Origin: Capsicum annuum
Lineage: Eukaryota; Streptophyta; Magnoliopsida; Solanales; Solanaceae
NCBI RefSeq assembly: GCF_002878395.1
Contig: NC_061111.1
Coordinates: 24,236,723-24,300,722 of the forward strand
Direction: 5' to 3'
DNA length: 64,000 nucleotides
The translations under genes and the position numbers were made by a program. Positions within the stretch are counted from its first letter, which is position 1. Each line of letters starts with the position of its first letter. The notes beneath the pieces were generated by a model, which was not told the DNA's origin, made no database searches, and was given only the letters and a program-made list of their open reading frames with translations. Positions 21,150 to 36,100 of the stretch are shown here, piece by piece.

Positions 21150-24100
21150 TTAGGTTATCTTTTGCACTTCGTACTCGTGAGATATTTTAAGAGGCGATTC
21201 CTTTGAGACGGGCCTCTCTTCAGACCAGAGCTCTAGATTCACTGCTCTATCACCCCAATGCACCATACACTTGTGTACTTGATCGATGTTGAATCGATTG
21301 ACTAATCCCAGACCAAGATATCTATCAACAAGCATCCATTCACCTAAAGAATAATTCAAGAGAAGGCATCAACATGGTAACACTGTTCAGACATTGCAAC
21401 CTTGATTTTATTCATGAAAACTGAACAAATTATCACAACAGCAACACCCAAGGGTGTCGCCAGCAGTCAATGAAGTGGTATAAAACGTTGAAGACTATTG
21501 GTTAAAACCACAGTAGAAACGAAAAACACTAGGTGATTTCTTTCCATCTGCCTAAGCCAAAGTGGTCAGAATTACCCATTTTTGGTGTTGGGGGAAGATA
21601 GCAGGTACTTGATGGAATAGTCAAAGTGGAAGCAAGCTGATTGGGACACCAGCATGATAATAAAAATTACCACAATGGCAACAATAAAAATAGGCTAAAT
21701 AGGTGTACGTGCAAACAGATGATCAAAGAAAGCAACTCATATGGAATAAAGCAGCTAAAACCTTCACTCAAATTGGTATTTGTTATTAAGTCTTCAGATT
21801 GGTATTTGTTATTAAGTCTTCAGCATACGTTCCAGGAAAAGATGAATCCTTCAAATATTTGCAGTTAGATGCTTAGACACTTTACTAGTAGCTTCATTCT
21901 TTTCAAAAACAACAATACCCAGCGTAGTCCCACAAGTGGGGAGCTTTATTCTTCTTTCCCTATTTGATAAATGACATTGTGTGAAGCTTCTAATCCCTAC
22001 TTAAGGTATCTGAATAGACCAGGGTAATGCATCTCCATGTCCCTTTCGATATCTTCCTCTAGATCTCACGTGAAGTTTGAAAAGATGAAACTGATGAAGA
22101 GGGAATAAGCATGAAAAAAGGACCAAATGGGGAGAATATTTCCGAATACCTGGAAAGGGGAATTTTAAAAAGTTGCTTACTGGAAGTCTTGAACATTGAC
22201 CGGTAACTCGTGCAACTTGTGTACTTCCTTTCATTTGGAATCTTGCCATAAATAGCTTCCAATTTGCCTTTTTCATTCTTCCAGTCCTATCTTACTACTA
22301 TCCCCTAAAGAAGCAAGGCCTGGTGAGTTCACTAGTAGGCCTGGTGAGTTCACTAGTCTTATTAAGGTACCATACTACACAAAACCTGGTCCAGTCTCGT
22401 AGAAATTTACATATAGTGACGTGCCTACAACCAAGTTCTGGCCATCCACTATAATCTACTTCTACTTCCTGCTATGCTTTTACAAAATGAAATGGTTTGG
22501 AAAAAAATGTATCCTTTAGTCAAGCAAAACAAGTTTTCTTAGAGTAATATAAGCACCAAAAGCGCAATAAAAATTAAAAATTAAAAGAGCAGTCCAGGTG
22601 AGCAAAAGAAAGGAGTAGAATGTACCCTTTGGACGAAGATCTCCTTCAAACACTTGTTCTCCAGATTCTGGCCAAAGTTCGTGTTTGGAACCATTGATGG
22701 AGGTAAAAGACACATATGATTCCGTTGGGTTCAACAATGTGAACATTGGATGCACACGCAAGCACACAAGCCTACCAACACAATAAAAGTATTGAGATGC
22801 CAAAAGCCATCAGAAATAAGAGGGAATGGATTAAGCTCAATTTTGGATAGAGCAATGCGGATTTCTTTTCAGTTTGTAACATAAGAAAATGTTAGGCGAT
22901 CTTAAGCAATCATTCAAATGTAATATAAATGGAATCTGCCTTAACAAACTAAAACTGATAGAAAATATCAGGGCTCCCCATGGGTTGGCCTGGACCATAT
23001 TAGGTGATAAATAAGTCATATTGACAAAGTTTAGAGCTTCATTAGCAAATAGGACAAGTAAATTTTGTGATCTACGAGATTCCCAACCATGCAGCACCAG
23101 TAAGTAAGAAAACCAATATTAGAACTGGTGGTTTTGAGAGATCCTACTAGTTGTCTGCAATAATAAGATGTAGGCTAGAACAGACCTAGAAAATCCTCCA
23201 GAACCAGCACCAACTCCGCGAGCTACAATTCCAGAATCAATACGGAAAACCTTGGAGTTGTCTTTTGGCAAAGATAGATGTCGTTCCATAACTAATCCTC
23301 CGCCTATATCACCTTCAAGCATAAGAGACTCTGACTCTCCTTCCTGTTCCAGATCTTGTCTATGAAACAGGTAGAATTACAGTGAACAGCAGCAAAGAAA
23401 AAGTCCCCTTGTGGGAAAATATACAAAAATGAAATCAAAATTCTAACTTTATTAGTAAAAAAATACAGAAAGAGTTCCATAAGTGAAGAATTAGCATATA
23501 AGACCAAACTGAACTCCTTTATGCGATGGGAGAAAAATAAAAAAATGCAATAGCCAAATCACATAAAGCTTTTCAACGATCTCATATATGAAGTTCTATC
23601 ATCCAGTGGATACAATCAGAGAAATATATGCCCCTTTCCCAACATGAAAAACATCATCAATTCTTCCAAGTCAGTTTTTCATATCAATAACTGGAAACTA
23701 TCACCCAACATTACCCAATTCAAATCCATTTTTCCCTCTAAAGTGATGAACATATCAGAAGCCAAACACTTGACCCCTCTGATATTTCAAACAGTGCACC
23801 AATTCTCTGAAAATGTGATTAAGGAAAATCACAACCAGAATATTTTCAAAAGTTGAAGTAATATCTCATGGATTTGAGTCGAGAACTATCCAGATAATTT
23901 AATTACCTCAGAAAGACACTCTCTAACGATTGATAACCATAAAGGGAGCCGCTTGAGAAGTTTAACGATAAAAAAATATCTGTTGACAGATTAATCCTAC
24001 AATTTTTAAAAGTACTAGGTTTCTTTTCCCTGCTTTCAAATCAGTAATCCATTAAAAATTATATCCATAGAGAACTATAATTTTCAGACCTAGTTTCACT

Positions 24101-27100
24101 ATGCCTTCCAGGATTTACAAAAACAGGCATACCCTACAAGGCTGCTGGTTTTTCTCTTTCACATTTCAATGGAAAGTATTTCAGCTCAATCCCAACTATG
24201 GCTCCTTTTTATTATGTTCACTCATGCTTTTCATTGCTTTCACATTTCGAAGTTCAGCTGCACTTTCTTTTTTTTTCTTCTGGACCACGGGACATGCACA
24301 ACTTTCTATCAGGTGAGGATATAAAGTCTCCCCTAAAATTGAATCTCAAAAGATTTACCATTTCATTCAAGGAAAATAGGAAACTTGAATTCACAAACGC
24401 ACGTTTTTAGTTTTACATTTTTGATCAATGAAGAATACACCTCGTCATTACTAGAACTTAATTATACCAAATAGAAATTATTTGAAACATAATGCTACAT
24501 GAGGAACTTTTTATTCACTTACACGATAACTGAATACTCCTCTGTACATCCAGCTGATCTGTATTCACTGCCACTATATTCCTCGTATCCGTTTATTTCC
24601 ACCCGACTATGAAGCCATTGAGTTCCTGTTACAAGGAAATAGATGAATACAGTATAAATAATCAACATCTCTTCTGATATCAGTACTTCTACCAAACTTA
24701 TAGGTTTCCAAAATCCAAATAATGAGCAGAACAGGAGAGAAACCTAGTTGGACAGAGATGCGAAGTAAAGATAAGAGAAAAAAAAAGATGAGAACTCAAA
24801 CAGCAGTGATTCTTGGAGAAGAACAAAGGATAAAAATGTTTTAACAACGAAAGGCTCTTTTCCAATATCGAAATATGGAAAAACCATTTCTCAATTCAAA
24901 CTTAGTTGTATTTGTATAAATAACTGAGGAAGGACAAGAGAATCACTGTTCAGATATCAAAAGATTATAACTTGATTAAACTGTGCCAGTTTATAATGAC
25001 AACCAAAATCTTAACTTCTTAGCTGTGGAAACAATTCTAGAGAAATTAATTGTACAACAGACAATAAGTGAGTGTGTATAGCTTAGATTTTGATTAAATG
25101 ATCACTTCGAATGAGTAGACGACTAAATGAACCTTTCCAAGATACTTAACATAACCTATTTAAGCAGTGTCCAAACACTTTTCGGTGTACAGGTCCACTG
25201 ATGTTAAAAAAAAATATATACATGCAATGTTAATGGACATGAATGAGCTTGATGAATACCAGCAAAAAGGGCAAAGAATGTGAAAGGTTATCGAATAACT
25301 GAAGAAAGAAGAACTATGAAGCTCACAATACCTGAAGGAATATGGTCCATAGAAAGGATTCTACCACCTATCCAAGGGACCACTTTCAGCTCCCAATCAA
25401 CACTCTTCAGAACAACTGGGGTCCTTGAAAGTTCTACACCTTTGTGTCCAGAGACAGTTTCCACATCCGGTATACGTTTAGCACTTTCTGCAATTAATTT
25501 ACAACATGGAAACAACACTTTCTTTAAGTTTTTTTTTTTTTGAAAAACAAACAAACGAACTTGCATTGAAAGAAGTTGAACAGAAAAAGATAAGATGTTC
25601 TATAATTGGTAGACATATAAAAAAAAGACATCAAAAGTAAAGAATCCCAATTACTCTGCAAATCTATGAGTCTGATAATTGGAAAACCAGCTGCTTAGTT
25701 CTCGTTGATAGAGAACACACTGCATTCAACAGCTGATAAGGTTCCAATGTAGTTTTTTCAAAATAAATCCTTACACAATTCAGGCCTCACACCCTGAAAA
25801 TTCTGAAAAATAAGACCTGCAAAAAATTTCCCTTGTATCCTCCTTTAAACTCACATGTTTTCAGTATTTATGCATTCAAGGCTTAAACAGAAATCACTCG
25901 ATCTATCTGATTACCCACAGCAGCAGCCAGAACAATTGTAGAATTTCTGATCAGAAATTAAAACATGTTTTTTAATAAGCGAGACATTAAATATATACTG
26001 TTCCAGTTGGTATCATTTCAGGCATCCACAGGTGATACATTAAAAGAATTTGGAAAACCTTAACCAAATCATGTTTTTAAATTTAACTGGAACCTATTGA
26101 TTTTTTCAGATCATCGCGCTTTTTTTTATACCAGCAAAAGAATTTTAATAAAAGCAGCAATACTGTAGCATTCTCTTGTGCATATGCATCCAGCATCAAC
26201 AAAGCACCACAAATGGGTGATGCCAGTGTTTATGTCAAAGAATTACAATAGAAGTTCTAGGGCATGCTTTTTGTGTTGAGCAGAAACCACAGGGTGTGTC
26301 CAGTGGGTGTAGGTGTCTGACTTGGGTACTACTTTTAAACAGTGCTATACTATCTAGGAAGTAAGCTTGAATAACAAATAAATTTTGCACACTTCAATTT
26401 ACTCTGATGAGAAATCCACTTTTCATGCGAGTCCAAGAGTTGTGCAGTAAGTTGGAGAGAGAACAAAAGATTATAAAAAAGCAAAGCTGGACAAGTGGAA
26501 GAGCTGGTTTACCCAGACGACTTCTGTACTTCTCTTCACTTGCAGAAACCAAGCTCGATACATCAGTTTCTGATGGCATTGCTAATTGTATAATCTCTCC
26601 ATCAGAACCCCAAGCATCAAGCTGGATAAGGACACCCGTAGCAAACAATCATCAATTAAACACATCTGTCTTAAATGGTCTCTCTTGTTGCTAAATCTAA
26701 TATATGTGAGGAAGGAGGAAACATACCATAGCACCTTTACCCAGCAATACCCTAACATGCAATCGGCGTTTTGGCCTTCTCCAATTTCCTTCAGTTTTGG
26801 AGACTTGCACAGTAACAATAGAAGACTGAAACTCCGCGATATATGTTGTCAACAGGAATCCACCTTGGCTATATTCATATCCATCACCCTCATCTTCGAA
26901 AATAAAACCTTCAGCTTTACCTGAAATTGCAAAAGTATGGGTGATGCTGAGTCCTGCAGCTGCTAAAGAACTCTTTATCCACATTCAGGAGAAAGAAAAA
27001 GAATCTTGGAGAAGTTCAAAGTCTTTCTCTTGGCTTGATTTAACACCAATTCCCTCATTCTCCGGTCACTCTTTCCATTATCCCTCAAAATTCCACATGT

Positions 27101-30100
27101 CCTAGCTCTGTCACTCTGATTCAGGATAACTTATCCTAGAATGTCCCATGAAAAGAAAAACTGGTATCTCCTGATAAATTGATAACTTCATGAATCCTTC
27201 TTTTGATTTATCTATGTGTTATTCATATTCTGAAATGCAAATTTGAAAATTTGGAACACTTTTGAGGTTTCCTTTAAATCTAGTTTATATTCTAGCGGCA
27301 TTAAGAATATAATATTCTAAAATGAATTACATTTAGTTACAAAATTTAGTTGACTTTGGCACTCAAGAAATGAAATAGGACAATTGTGATGGAAATAAAG
27401 TAAGATGAGATTCCTGATAATTGCTAAACCAACTAACCCTGTTAACCATAATTTATCCGGGAAAAAAATCGGGGGTCGATACTCCCTACATTTCAATTTG
27501 TTTGTCTGGTTTTAATTTGGCATGGAGTTCAAGGAAATAAAGAAAACTTTTGAATTTTGTGGTCTTAATCTAAAGACATATAGAAGGTACCAAAATGTTC
27601 TTTTTATCTTGTAGTCTTAAACATGCCATGTGGAAAATTGAAATCAAAGAGTTGCCAAAAAAGGAAAGAGACATTCTTTTCTAAACGAACTAAAAAGGAA
27701 AGTAAGACACTAAACGAACTAAAAAGGAAAGTAAGACAAACAAATTAAAATGGAAGGAGTACGACCTATACGATAGAAATTTACCATTTTCATCCAAGGC
27801 GATGAGTAATGTTAAATCATCGCTGAGATTAGCTTGACCCACATGCTGATAAAGTGGACCGACAGGGATGATCGATCCACCACGCAAATATAGTGCAGGT
27901 AAATCCTAAAATTTTTAAAGAAATAAAAACAAAGATAATTAAAAACAAATTCAAACAGTGATAATGGAGTGCTAAATCCAGCTCTCAAATACAAATACCG
28001 GATGTGAATCATCAAAATCAAAACTCAACCAAATGCCTCTTGGTAGATGGTGCTGAACTGTACCCAATTCCTCATCATGGTGAGTGCTGCTAAAGTACAA
28101 CATGAGTCAGTATATGCATGCACTCGACAGATTAAACCATCCACACTGATCATAAATATGAAAGTAAGCAGTCAAACAAAGTAAATATGGATCAGGTTAG
28201 GCCAAATGAACCTTGCTCAAGTACAACGTGAGTTAGTATATACAAGCACTTGACAGATTAAACCATCCACACTGATCATAAATATGAAAATAAACAGCCA
28301 AACAAAGTAAATATGGATCAGGATAGGCTAAATGAACCAACTTTCTCCATCTGAAGTCTCAATTCTCAACTGCATCATAAAGAATTATTAGTTAGCAATA
28401 TCTCGTTCACACTTCTAGATCAGTGACTTCTATGCATGTCAATTGACTGGTGAATGTGGAGGTACTTTAACAATGCCATTTGGGAAGTGAAATATGAATA
28501 ATCCATTTGTTCATTGGCTGATAAGCAAAATATATGAAGTCAATGTTCACAAAATAGATAACAGACCATGTTGCTTAGACAAGGATGATTGTTGCCATAT
28601 GATATGGAGATCATTGAATAGTCGAGGTGGTGTAAGGTACCTAGCAGTCTGATTTTGAGGCAAAAGCCAACCAGAAGCATGAAATAAAGAGGTTTTGCAT
28701 GATAGAGTTAGTACCGTCTCAAAAACGCGATATCAAACGCTTGGCAAATAATAAAAGAAACTGTCTGTTAGGCTTACAGTTATTGGAACAAAAGTAGGCC
28801 ACAATAGCCTGTTATTACCAACCTAGTTGAATATGTAACATCCTAACTGTTTCCTAGTCATTAGAAAAGCCGCCTTTTTTTAATCTCTTCTGATAGTATT
28901 ACATAGCCACCTTCTAGTACAAGCAAAACATTTGGGTTTGCCTTTAATCTACGTTTTTAGATTAAAATGATAAACCAAAAAGATAAGCCACCTATGAAGT
29001 TAACTGATAGACTTTGAGGAATAGTATCAATGGGTATGTTATAAAATGCAAAGGAAACCACCTATAAAGAGTTCTACAGTCACCTAATACTGCATCTGTG
29101 AAGAAAACAAATTATACCTCGCATATACAAGAATTGGTCCCAGCAAAAACGAGTTCTCGAGCTTCCTCAACTCAGTGTCTTTTGGATCTGCAAGAGTAAG
29201 CAAAAGATTACTATAAAATTGAAGTTGTTCAATTTAACAGTAATAGATTTGATATTATTGATAGGGAGAGGAATCAAAAGAAACAGAATTCTAAATTAGA
29301 AATGTCTAATTTGTTATTTTCGGATTAAAAACTTGCACAAAGAGCACAACCATAGACCAACTTGTCTTTTTTGGGGCTTTACAGAAAGCAAATGAGAAAT
29401 TCCTAAGGATGACAACTAACATTTGAGAAATCCATTCAAATGATTAACCTGCTAAAACTCCATAAATCCTGTATAATTTGACTATCTTGTCCAATATCAG
29501 TTATGCTTTCATGCACATTTATTGCGGAGCTAAATAAATTTGAGTTGTGAAAAATATACCAGCAAAAAAGATAGGAGCAACCACCGGAGTACCCCTCGTG
29601 TGTGCCAAGTAAAAGAGTGTGTAAATGTGTTGCAAAAGACGGTACCGCCGCTCCAATGCCAAGCGGCAAACTTCCTCGCACTGTTAAGAAGTAATGTCCC
29701 AAGTCAAATCAGAAATCTTACATACAGAGAAGACAAGAAAAAGTATACTATTATTCTGGTTAGTTATCTTCAAGACACTCAAAGAAACTAGAGTAATCCA
29801 GTGTGCACAATTTAGCTATATATCCAAGTATATCCATCTTTATCAATCTGAAGCTATTGGCACAACTACGCCAATCATCAACCCATACTTCAGGAGATAA
29901 AGTAAACAGAAACTGAAGTACATCAGGGGCAGAGTACATCCGCAATAAGTTATGTGTCCTTTTTCCCTTTTTTGTTTAAGATACCATTAACTACAGGAAC
30001 TCAGAAAGCAATGCAACTCTTGAACAAAACCATGTAGAGAGCAACGGTTAACTATTCAGACGTATATACAGTTATAAATTCCACTTTTCTCCAAGAATCA

Positions 30101-33100
30101 ATGTACTAAGCTTGCAACAGAAGTGTAAGAACTAATGCAAATAAAATGGCCATTTTACCCTTGTCATAGAAAGTCAATCAATGTTTATAAATGGTATATT
30201 AAATAAGTCAGGATGATCATATGGATTTGTATATCCAGAGTGAATAATAGGGTTTCGTAGTTCTAGATTGATTGGCAGTGATTTGTATATTTAATTAATT
30301 AGAGATGTTCTAGAAAAGGATTTCATATAAATAAGTGGGACGAACTGTTATCATTCATGCAATCAAATATGAAACAGAATCACATTTCTCTACTTGGTAT
30401 CCATAGAAGAGAATACATGTGAATTACGAGCATATCATTGTCATGAGACTGATCTTATAATATCTACATGTTTGAAGCTTCAGAATGAGGATCAATTTTA
30501 TCCGAGACAGTTATTGCTAAGAAACTAGATTAACCATTGATAACAGGTATGAGAGTGCACGTGCTTGAGGAAATGAATGAGCATAACTTGAAAAATAAAA
30601 CTCCCATCAGGAACCAGATTACACTCTGAAGCATATCCAGAACTTCGATATTTGACACAATCAGATGGGATTTTCAGACTGAACCACGGGATATGACACA
30701 GAAATAAGTCATTTGACTAAACGGAACTTGCAAAATTGTTTGACTACTCATTATTAAAGAAAAGAAGTGGACCTCTTCCCCAAATGACCAAGGCTCATGA
30801 TCATTTGTGTCAGCCTCCGAATGCGCACGGCAAAAGGGAAACAGTGAACCAATACCCATCCACCTCCCAAACATCCGAGGAGTTGCATTTCCAGCAAAGC
30901 CGCCTATATCTGGTCCTGTAAGTGGCTGACCGCTGAGCCCCTGAATATAAAGTTTGCCGTCATCAGAAGAGCAATGCATCAACCCAGTACAATGCGAAAT
31001 CACACTGATATATTTGTTGCAATACCTGTTACCAGTAAAGAACATACATAATACATATGTCTGAAACACACACATGGCCTGGAAATTAATTGTGAGAAAT
31101 TAAGCAAAACAGAATAACTCGTGTCACGTGAAAATAAATGCCATGATTTCTTAACAAAAAATGGTGAAACAATGATATCAATATTAATAGCTTGAGATAC
31201 CAATTTTAAGTACTAGATTAAAGAATCTTGGATAGGGCGGTATGGAATCCACCATCTTTGCATTGACATAACCATGTCCTAAGAAGCACAGACATGGAAC
31301 CAAGAAAGGAATCAGAAACTAATATCAAACAACTCTTTCGGGTAGCCATAATCTACCATAACAAAACACATAAAGGACATGTCTCATGGATACTTTATCA
31401 ACAACAACAACAAACCCAGTGTATTCCCACATCGTGAGGTCTGGGGAGGGTAAGATGTACGCAGTCCATACCACTACCTTCGGAGAAGTAGCAAGACTGT
31501 TTCTGATAGACCCCCGGCTCAAGATAAGGAATAGTAATGAAATCCGTACAAAAGGCATGGAACAAGATGGCAAGGCAACAAATACACCACGTATAGGGAA
31601 TAGTGAACAAAGAATAGTAAGCAATCGTAACACAACATGCAACAAGGTATCATAACAAGAATAATGCACCCACCAAGTAATGCCCTACCCTACCAACCCA
31701 AACTGGCACTAACCTTCTACCCTAATACGCGTCCTCCTGTAGAATTTGCCTTTAAGCTTGGGCGGCACCTTCTTATCACACAACACCCCCGAGGCGAGCT
31801 TCCACTTCATCCATCCCGCCCCAATACGGTGAGAGACATCCTCGTCAATCTCACCATTCCACTGAATCATGGACCCAAGATACTTGAAGCTATCCTTCTT
31901 ACACACCACCTGAGAATCCAGCCTCACTTCCACCTCGTCCTCCTGCCTCAAGCCATTAAACTTACATTCCAAATATTCGGTCTTGCTCCTACTCAACCTG
32001 AACCCTTTAGACTCAAGGGTCTGTCTCCACACCTCTAATTTATTATTCACACACCCCCGAGTCTCATCAATCAGAACCACATCATCTGCAAACAGCATAC
32101 ACCAAGGCACCTCTCCCCGGATACACCGCGTCAGCATATCCATCACCAAAGCAAACAAAAACGGGCTAAGAGTAGATCCCTGATGCAACCCTGTCAAGAC
32201 AGGGAAATGTTCTGAATCGCCTCCCGCCGTCCTCACCTGGGTCTTAGCTCCATCATACATGTCCTTGATTGCTCTGATATACGCCACCAGGACCCCACTC
32301 ACCTCCAAGCATCTCCGAAGAACTTCCCTAGGGACTTTGCCGTATGCCTTCTCCAAGTTGATAAACACCATGTGCAGGTCCATCTTTCTTTCCCTGTACT
32401 ATTCCACCAGTCTCCACACCAAATGAATTGCCTCCGTCATTGAGCGCCCGGGCATAAATCCAAACTGGTTCTCCAAAATAGACACTATCCTCCTCAACCT
32501 CAACTCGACCACTCTCTCCCAAATCTTCATAGTGTGACTCAATAACTTATTACCCCTGTAGTTGTTGCAACTCTGAATGCCACCCTTATTCTTATAAAGA
32601 GGGATCATAGTACTCCATCTCCATGCCTCGGGCATTTTCGCCGACTTAAAAATGTTGTTAAACAAATCAGTCAACCACCTTAAACCAGCCTCGCCAAAAA
32701 ACTTCCAAAAATCCACGGGAATCTCATCAGGTCCCGTCGCTCTATCCCTTCGCATCCTGCGAACGGCCTCTCTGACCTCCTCTACCTTAAAACGTACAAT
32801 AACTAAAATCACAACACTCCTCTGAGTGCTCCAGCTCCCCTAACACAATAACTCTATCCCCTTCATCATTCAAGAGCCTATGAAAATACGACTGCCATCT
32901 TTTCTTAATGTGACCATCCTCCACCAACACTCTACCATCCTCCCCCTTAATGCACTTCACCTGGTCGAGGTCACGCCCCTTCCTCTCCTTAGCCTTAGCC
33001 AGCCTAAACAATCTTTTCTCCCCTCCTTTCTCCTCTAGCCCCGCATACAAGCTCTCAAACGCTGTCGTCTCAGCGTGAAAAGCAAGCAGTTCATTAACTA

Positions 33101-36100
33101 AAAGAACATCAAAACACATTATTTATTGGCCTATCCTTTAGCAAACTTCATCATTTTATAATTGATTTAGAGCGATTCAACCAGAAAATATTGAACACTC
33201 CATTTTAGTAAATCCTTCATAATGCAACAATCACATTTCTTCTTAAAAAATTAGTTGAAGCATGCCTAAGAAACAAGAAACAGTATGAGCCATATTAACA
33301 AAATTAAATAACAACGAATAGATATGGTTGGAATAGTGCCAGACACAGGTATGAGGGGTGCCTAGCCGGTGGCAGGCGGCAAGCACCAAACTCGAATATA
33401 ACTCGTAAAAATACATATGATTGGTGTGCTTACTAGTGTATGTCAAATAGGACGCAATCATGCTTACCTTGTGTGTACTTTTTAAACAGATACCTGTTGT
33501 AACTGGACCTGAGAGCTATGACAAAGCCTCAAGAACCACAAGAGGAGTATGTTTCAACATTGTGGCAGGCAAAACTATTGCCAATCCAAAAAATTGCCTT
33601 GTGCATCCTAAGGATATTTTGAAGATACCTTTTACTGGTATAATCATTGACCTTCAATCATAATGACCGTACCTTCATAGATCAGACATTCTTGTGGGAA
33701 CAATTTGAAGCTTTATAGATATCCATTCAACAGAGTTTCTGGAACCTGAGGGTATTGGTTATCCATAACCATAAGGACTTGTAAAAGAAATAAGTACCTA
33801 TAACTTTTCACTTTCTAATTTGGCGAATCATGTGATGCACCTCACAAGTTGCACAGATAACAACTACATCTATAAGTTGCTAAACAAACATCTAAAAGTT
33901 TTCAGTACCCTATTAGGATAAAATATTTTAAAAGGGAAAAGCCTGCTTCTGACATAAACTTAGAGCATAGGCGACTGTACTTAGCTACTAACCAGTTGAA
34001 GAACCATGGGGATACTCATATGCAAGTGCTCCCATGTAGAAAGGTTATCCCCTGTCCATGTAGCAGCATACCTCTGGCTACCCACAAACCCAGCCCGTGT
34101 GAGAACAAAAGGGCGCTTGTTTCCATTAGCTAGCTCCATCCCTTCATAGGTTGATCTTGCCATGAGCATGCCATAAACCTTAAAAGGAAGCCAAGTCAAT
34201 TTATAAGCATATTACATTATTGAGGTAAAGGAACAGAAGTATCATCAACAAGCACAACAGTAGAGCTCTCTCTCAGAGCTTCTATAATGCTTTCACGTCC
34301 AACTTTCACAGAAAGCTACTGCAGGAAAAGTAGGCATACATTGTGATAGTACGAATGATTCTGGCAACCTCCAAATTCAGGATCTCCCCTGTGAATATTG
34401 CTCTCCGGCATTGTCTTTGTCACTGTCTGCAACCAAAAAAAAAAACAGATGAAAAAAGCAGTGCAACATTGTAAGTTTTTTGAAGTTCTATAATCCACCT
34501 TAAAAATAGCTGGTTCATTCATGTCATTCCATATACCATCCACACCATTGAAAATGAAATCTTTAACTAGGTTAGACCACCATGATCGGGCTTTCGATTG
34601 AGTGAAATCCGGAAACACACAAGGACCAGGCCACACGTCACCTAAATATGGAGATAAAAATTAAAAATATGACAAATCTGAAAATGTATACAAAGTATAA
34701 AAAAAAAGGTTTAAACTGCAGGATAAACACATACCAATATAAGGCCTCCCATCAGCTGTTTGAACCCATACATCTGCTTCAGAACCACTGTCATAAGCAA
34801 AATATCCCTTTTCATACTTAATCCCAGGATCAAGCATCCAGATTGCTTTGAAACCTGATTGATGAAGTTCTTCCACAAGGGACTTTGGATCTGGAAAACG
34901 CTCCTGACAACATGTCCAGAAAATTTTATAAGATGTGTCGATTTTGACATAGGTACAAAAACGTTCAGCTTAGTTATCATAACTAGATAAAAATGAGAAA
35001 GAGGTGACAATATCTAATGCCAATGAAGTACAACCTGTTGAATATCAGATACCAAAAGCAAGCATTTCCATGCATCAAACAGACTCAACACAAATTTTTG
35101 ATATGGACACTATCCACACAACAACAACAACATACCTAGTTTATCCCACAAGTGGGAATTGGGAAGGGTGGGGTGTATGCAAAAACTTGATAAGGACACT
35201 ATAAAATTAATAAATTATGTCTATTTGTGAATATTAATTTTGCAAAAAGGAAGTGCAAAGAATGGACAAGGGAAGAGAAGCATTAGGCTGTAAGCTTCCC
35301 AAGTTGAATACTAAAAATGAAAAATGTAATGCTTTTAAGATAACTGGAAAGTAGGAGAAATAACATAGTTTACAACTTTAAGAAGCTTGCAGCCCAAGAA
35401 TATTAAGCTAACGTAATAGAAGAGAACAAAATTCTCTTCACGGAGTTTCAAGGAGAAGAAACAAAAATCCTTTTCCCTGTTACCTGCTTTATGCAAAGAG
35501 CAAAGGGCAGCCCGGTGCACTAAAGCTCCCGCTACGCGTGGGGTTGGGGGGAAGGGCTGAACCACAAAGGTTTACTGTATGCAGTCTTACACTGCATCTG
35601 CAAGATACTGTTTCCACAGCTTGAACTGTGACCTCCAGGTCACATGGCAACGACTTTACCAGCAAGGCTCCCCTTCAGTTACCTGCTTTATGCATTACTC
35701 CTTTTTGGATAGGAAGGAATTTTATCAATAGAAACCAAATGAAATATATGGTTGGAGGTTTGAGTTTTTGCTATTACATATAAGAAGGAAATATTTGCAA
35801 GCAATCCCTCCAGTCTAATTGCCTATGACTTAATGCCGGTGATGAACAAATAATGTCAGTTGGCAGGAGATAAAAATTTTGATCATCATCTGGCAAATAG
35901 ATCATTGACTTGGACTAACTGGCTGTAGAATCAATGATATCAGGGTGAAGTAGAAAGATCGTGCCTTATTAAATGTAAAACATCGAAAACCGTTCATGTA
36001 GTCAATGTCCATCCATATGACATCACAAGGAATCTTCTTCTCCCGAAAGGTCCTTGCAATCTGCATGATGTAACAAGACACAAAGAAATATAAGAATAGA

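Noticed and set aside
31335..33120. CAAAACACAT on both sides of the RTE LINE as a target duplication
   Set aside because: The left copy is ~45 bp away from the (CAA)n tail; a real duplication should touch it, so this is likely chance.
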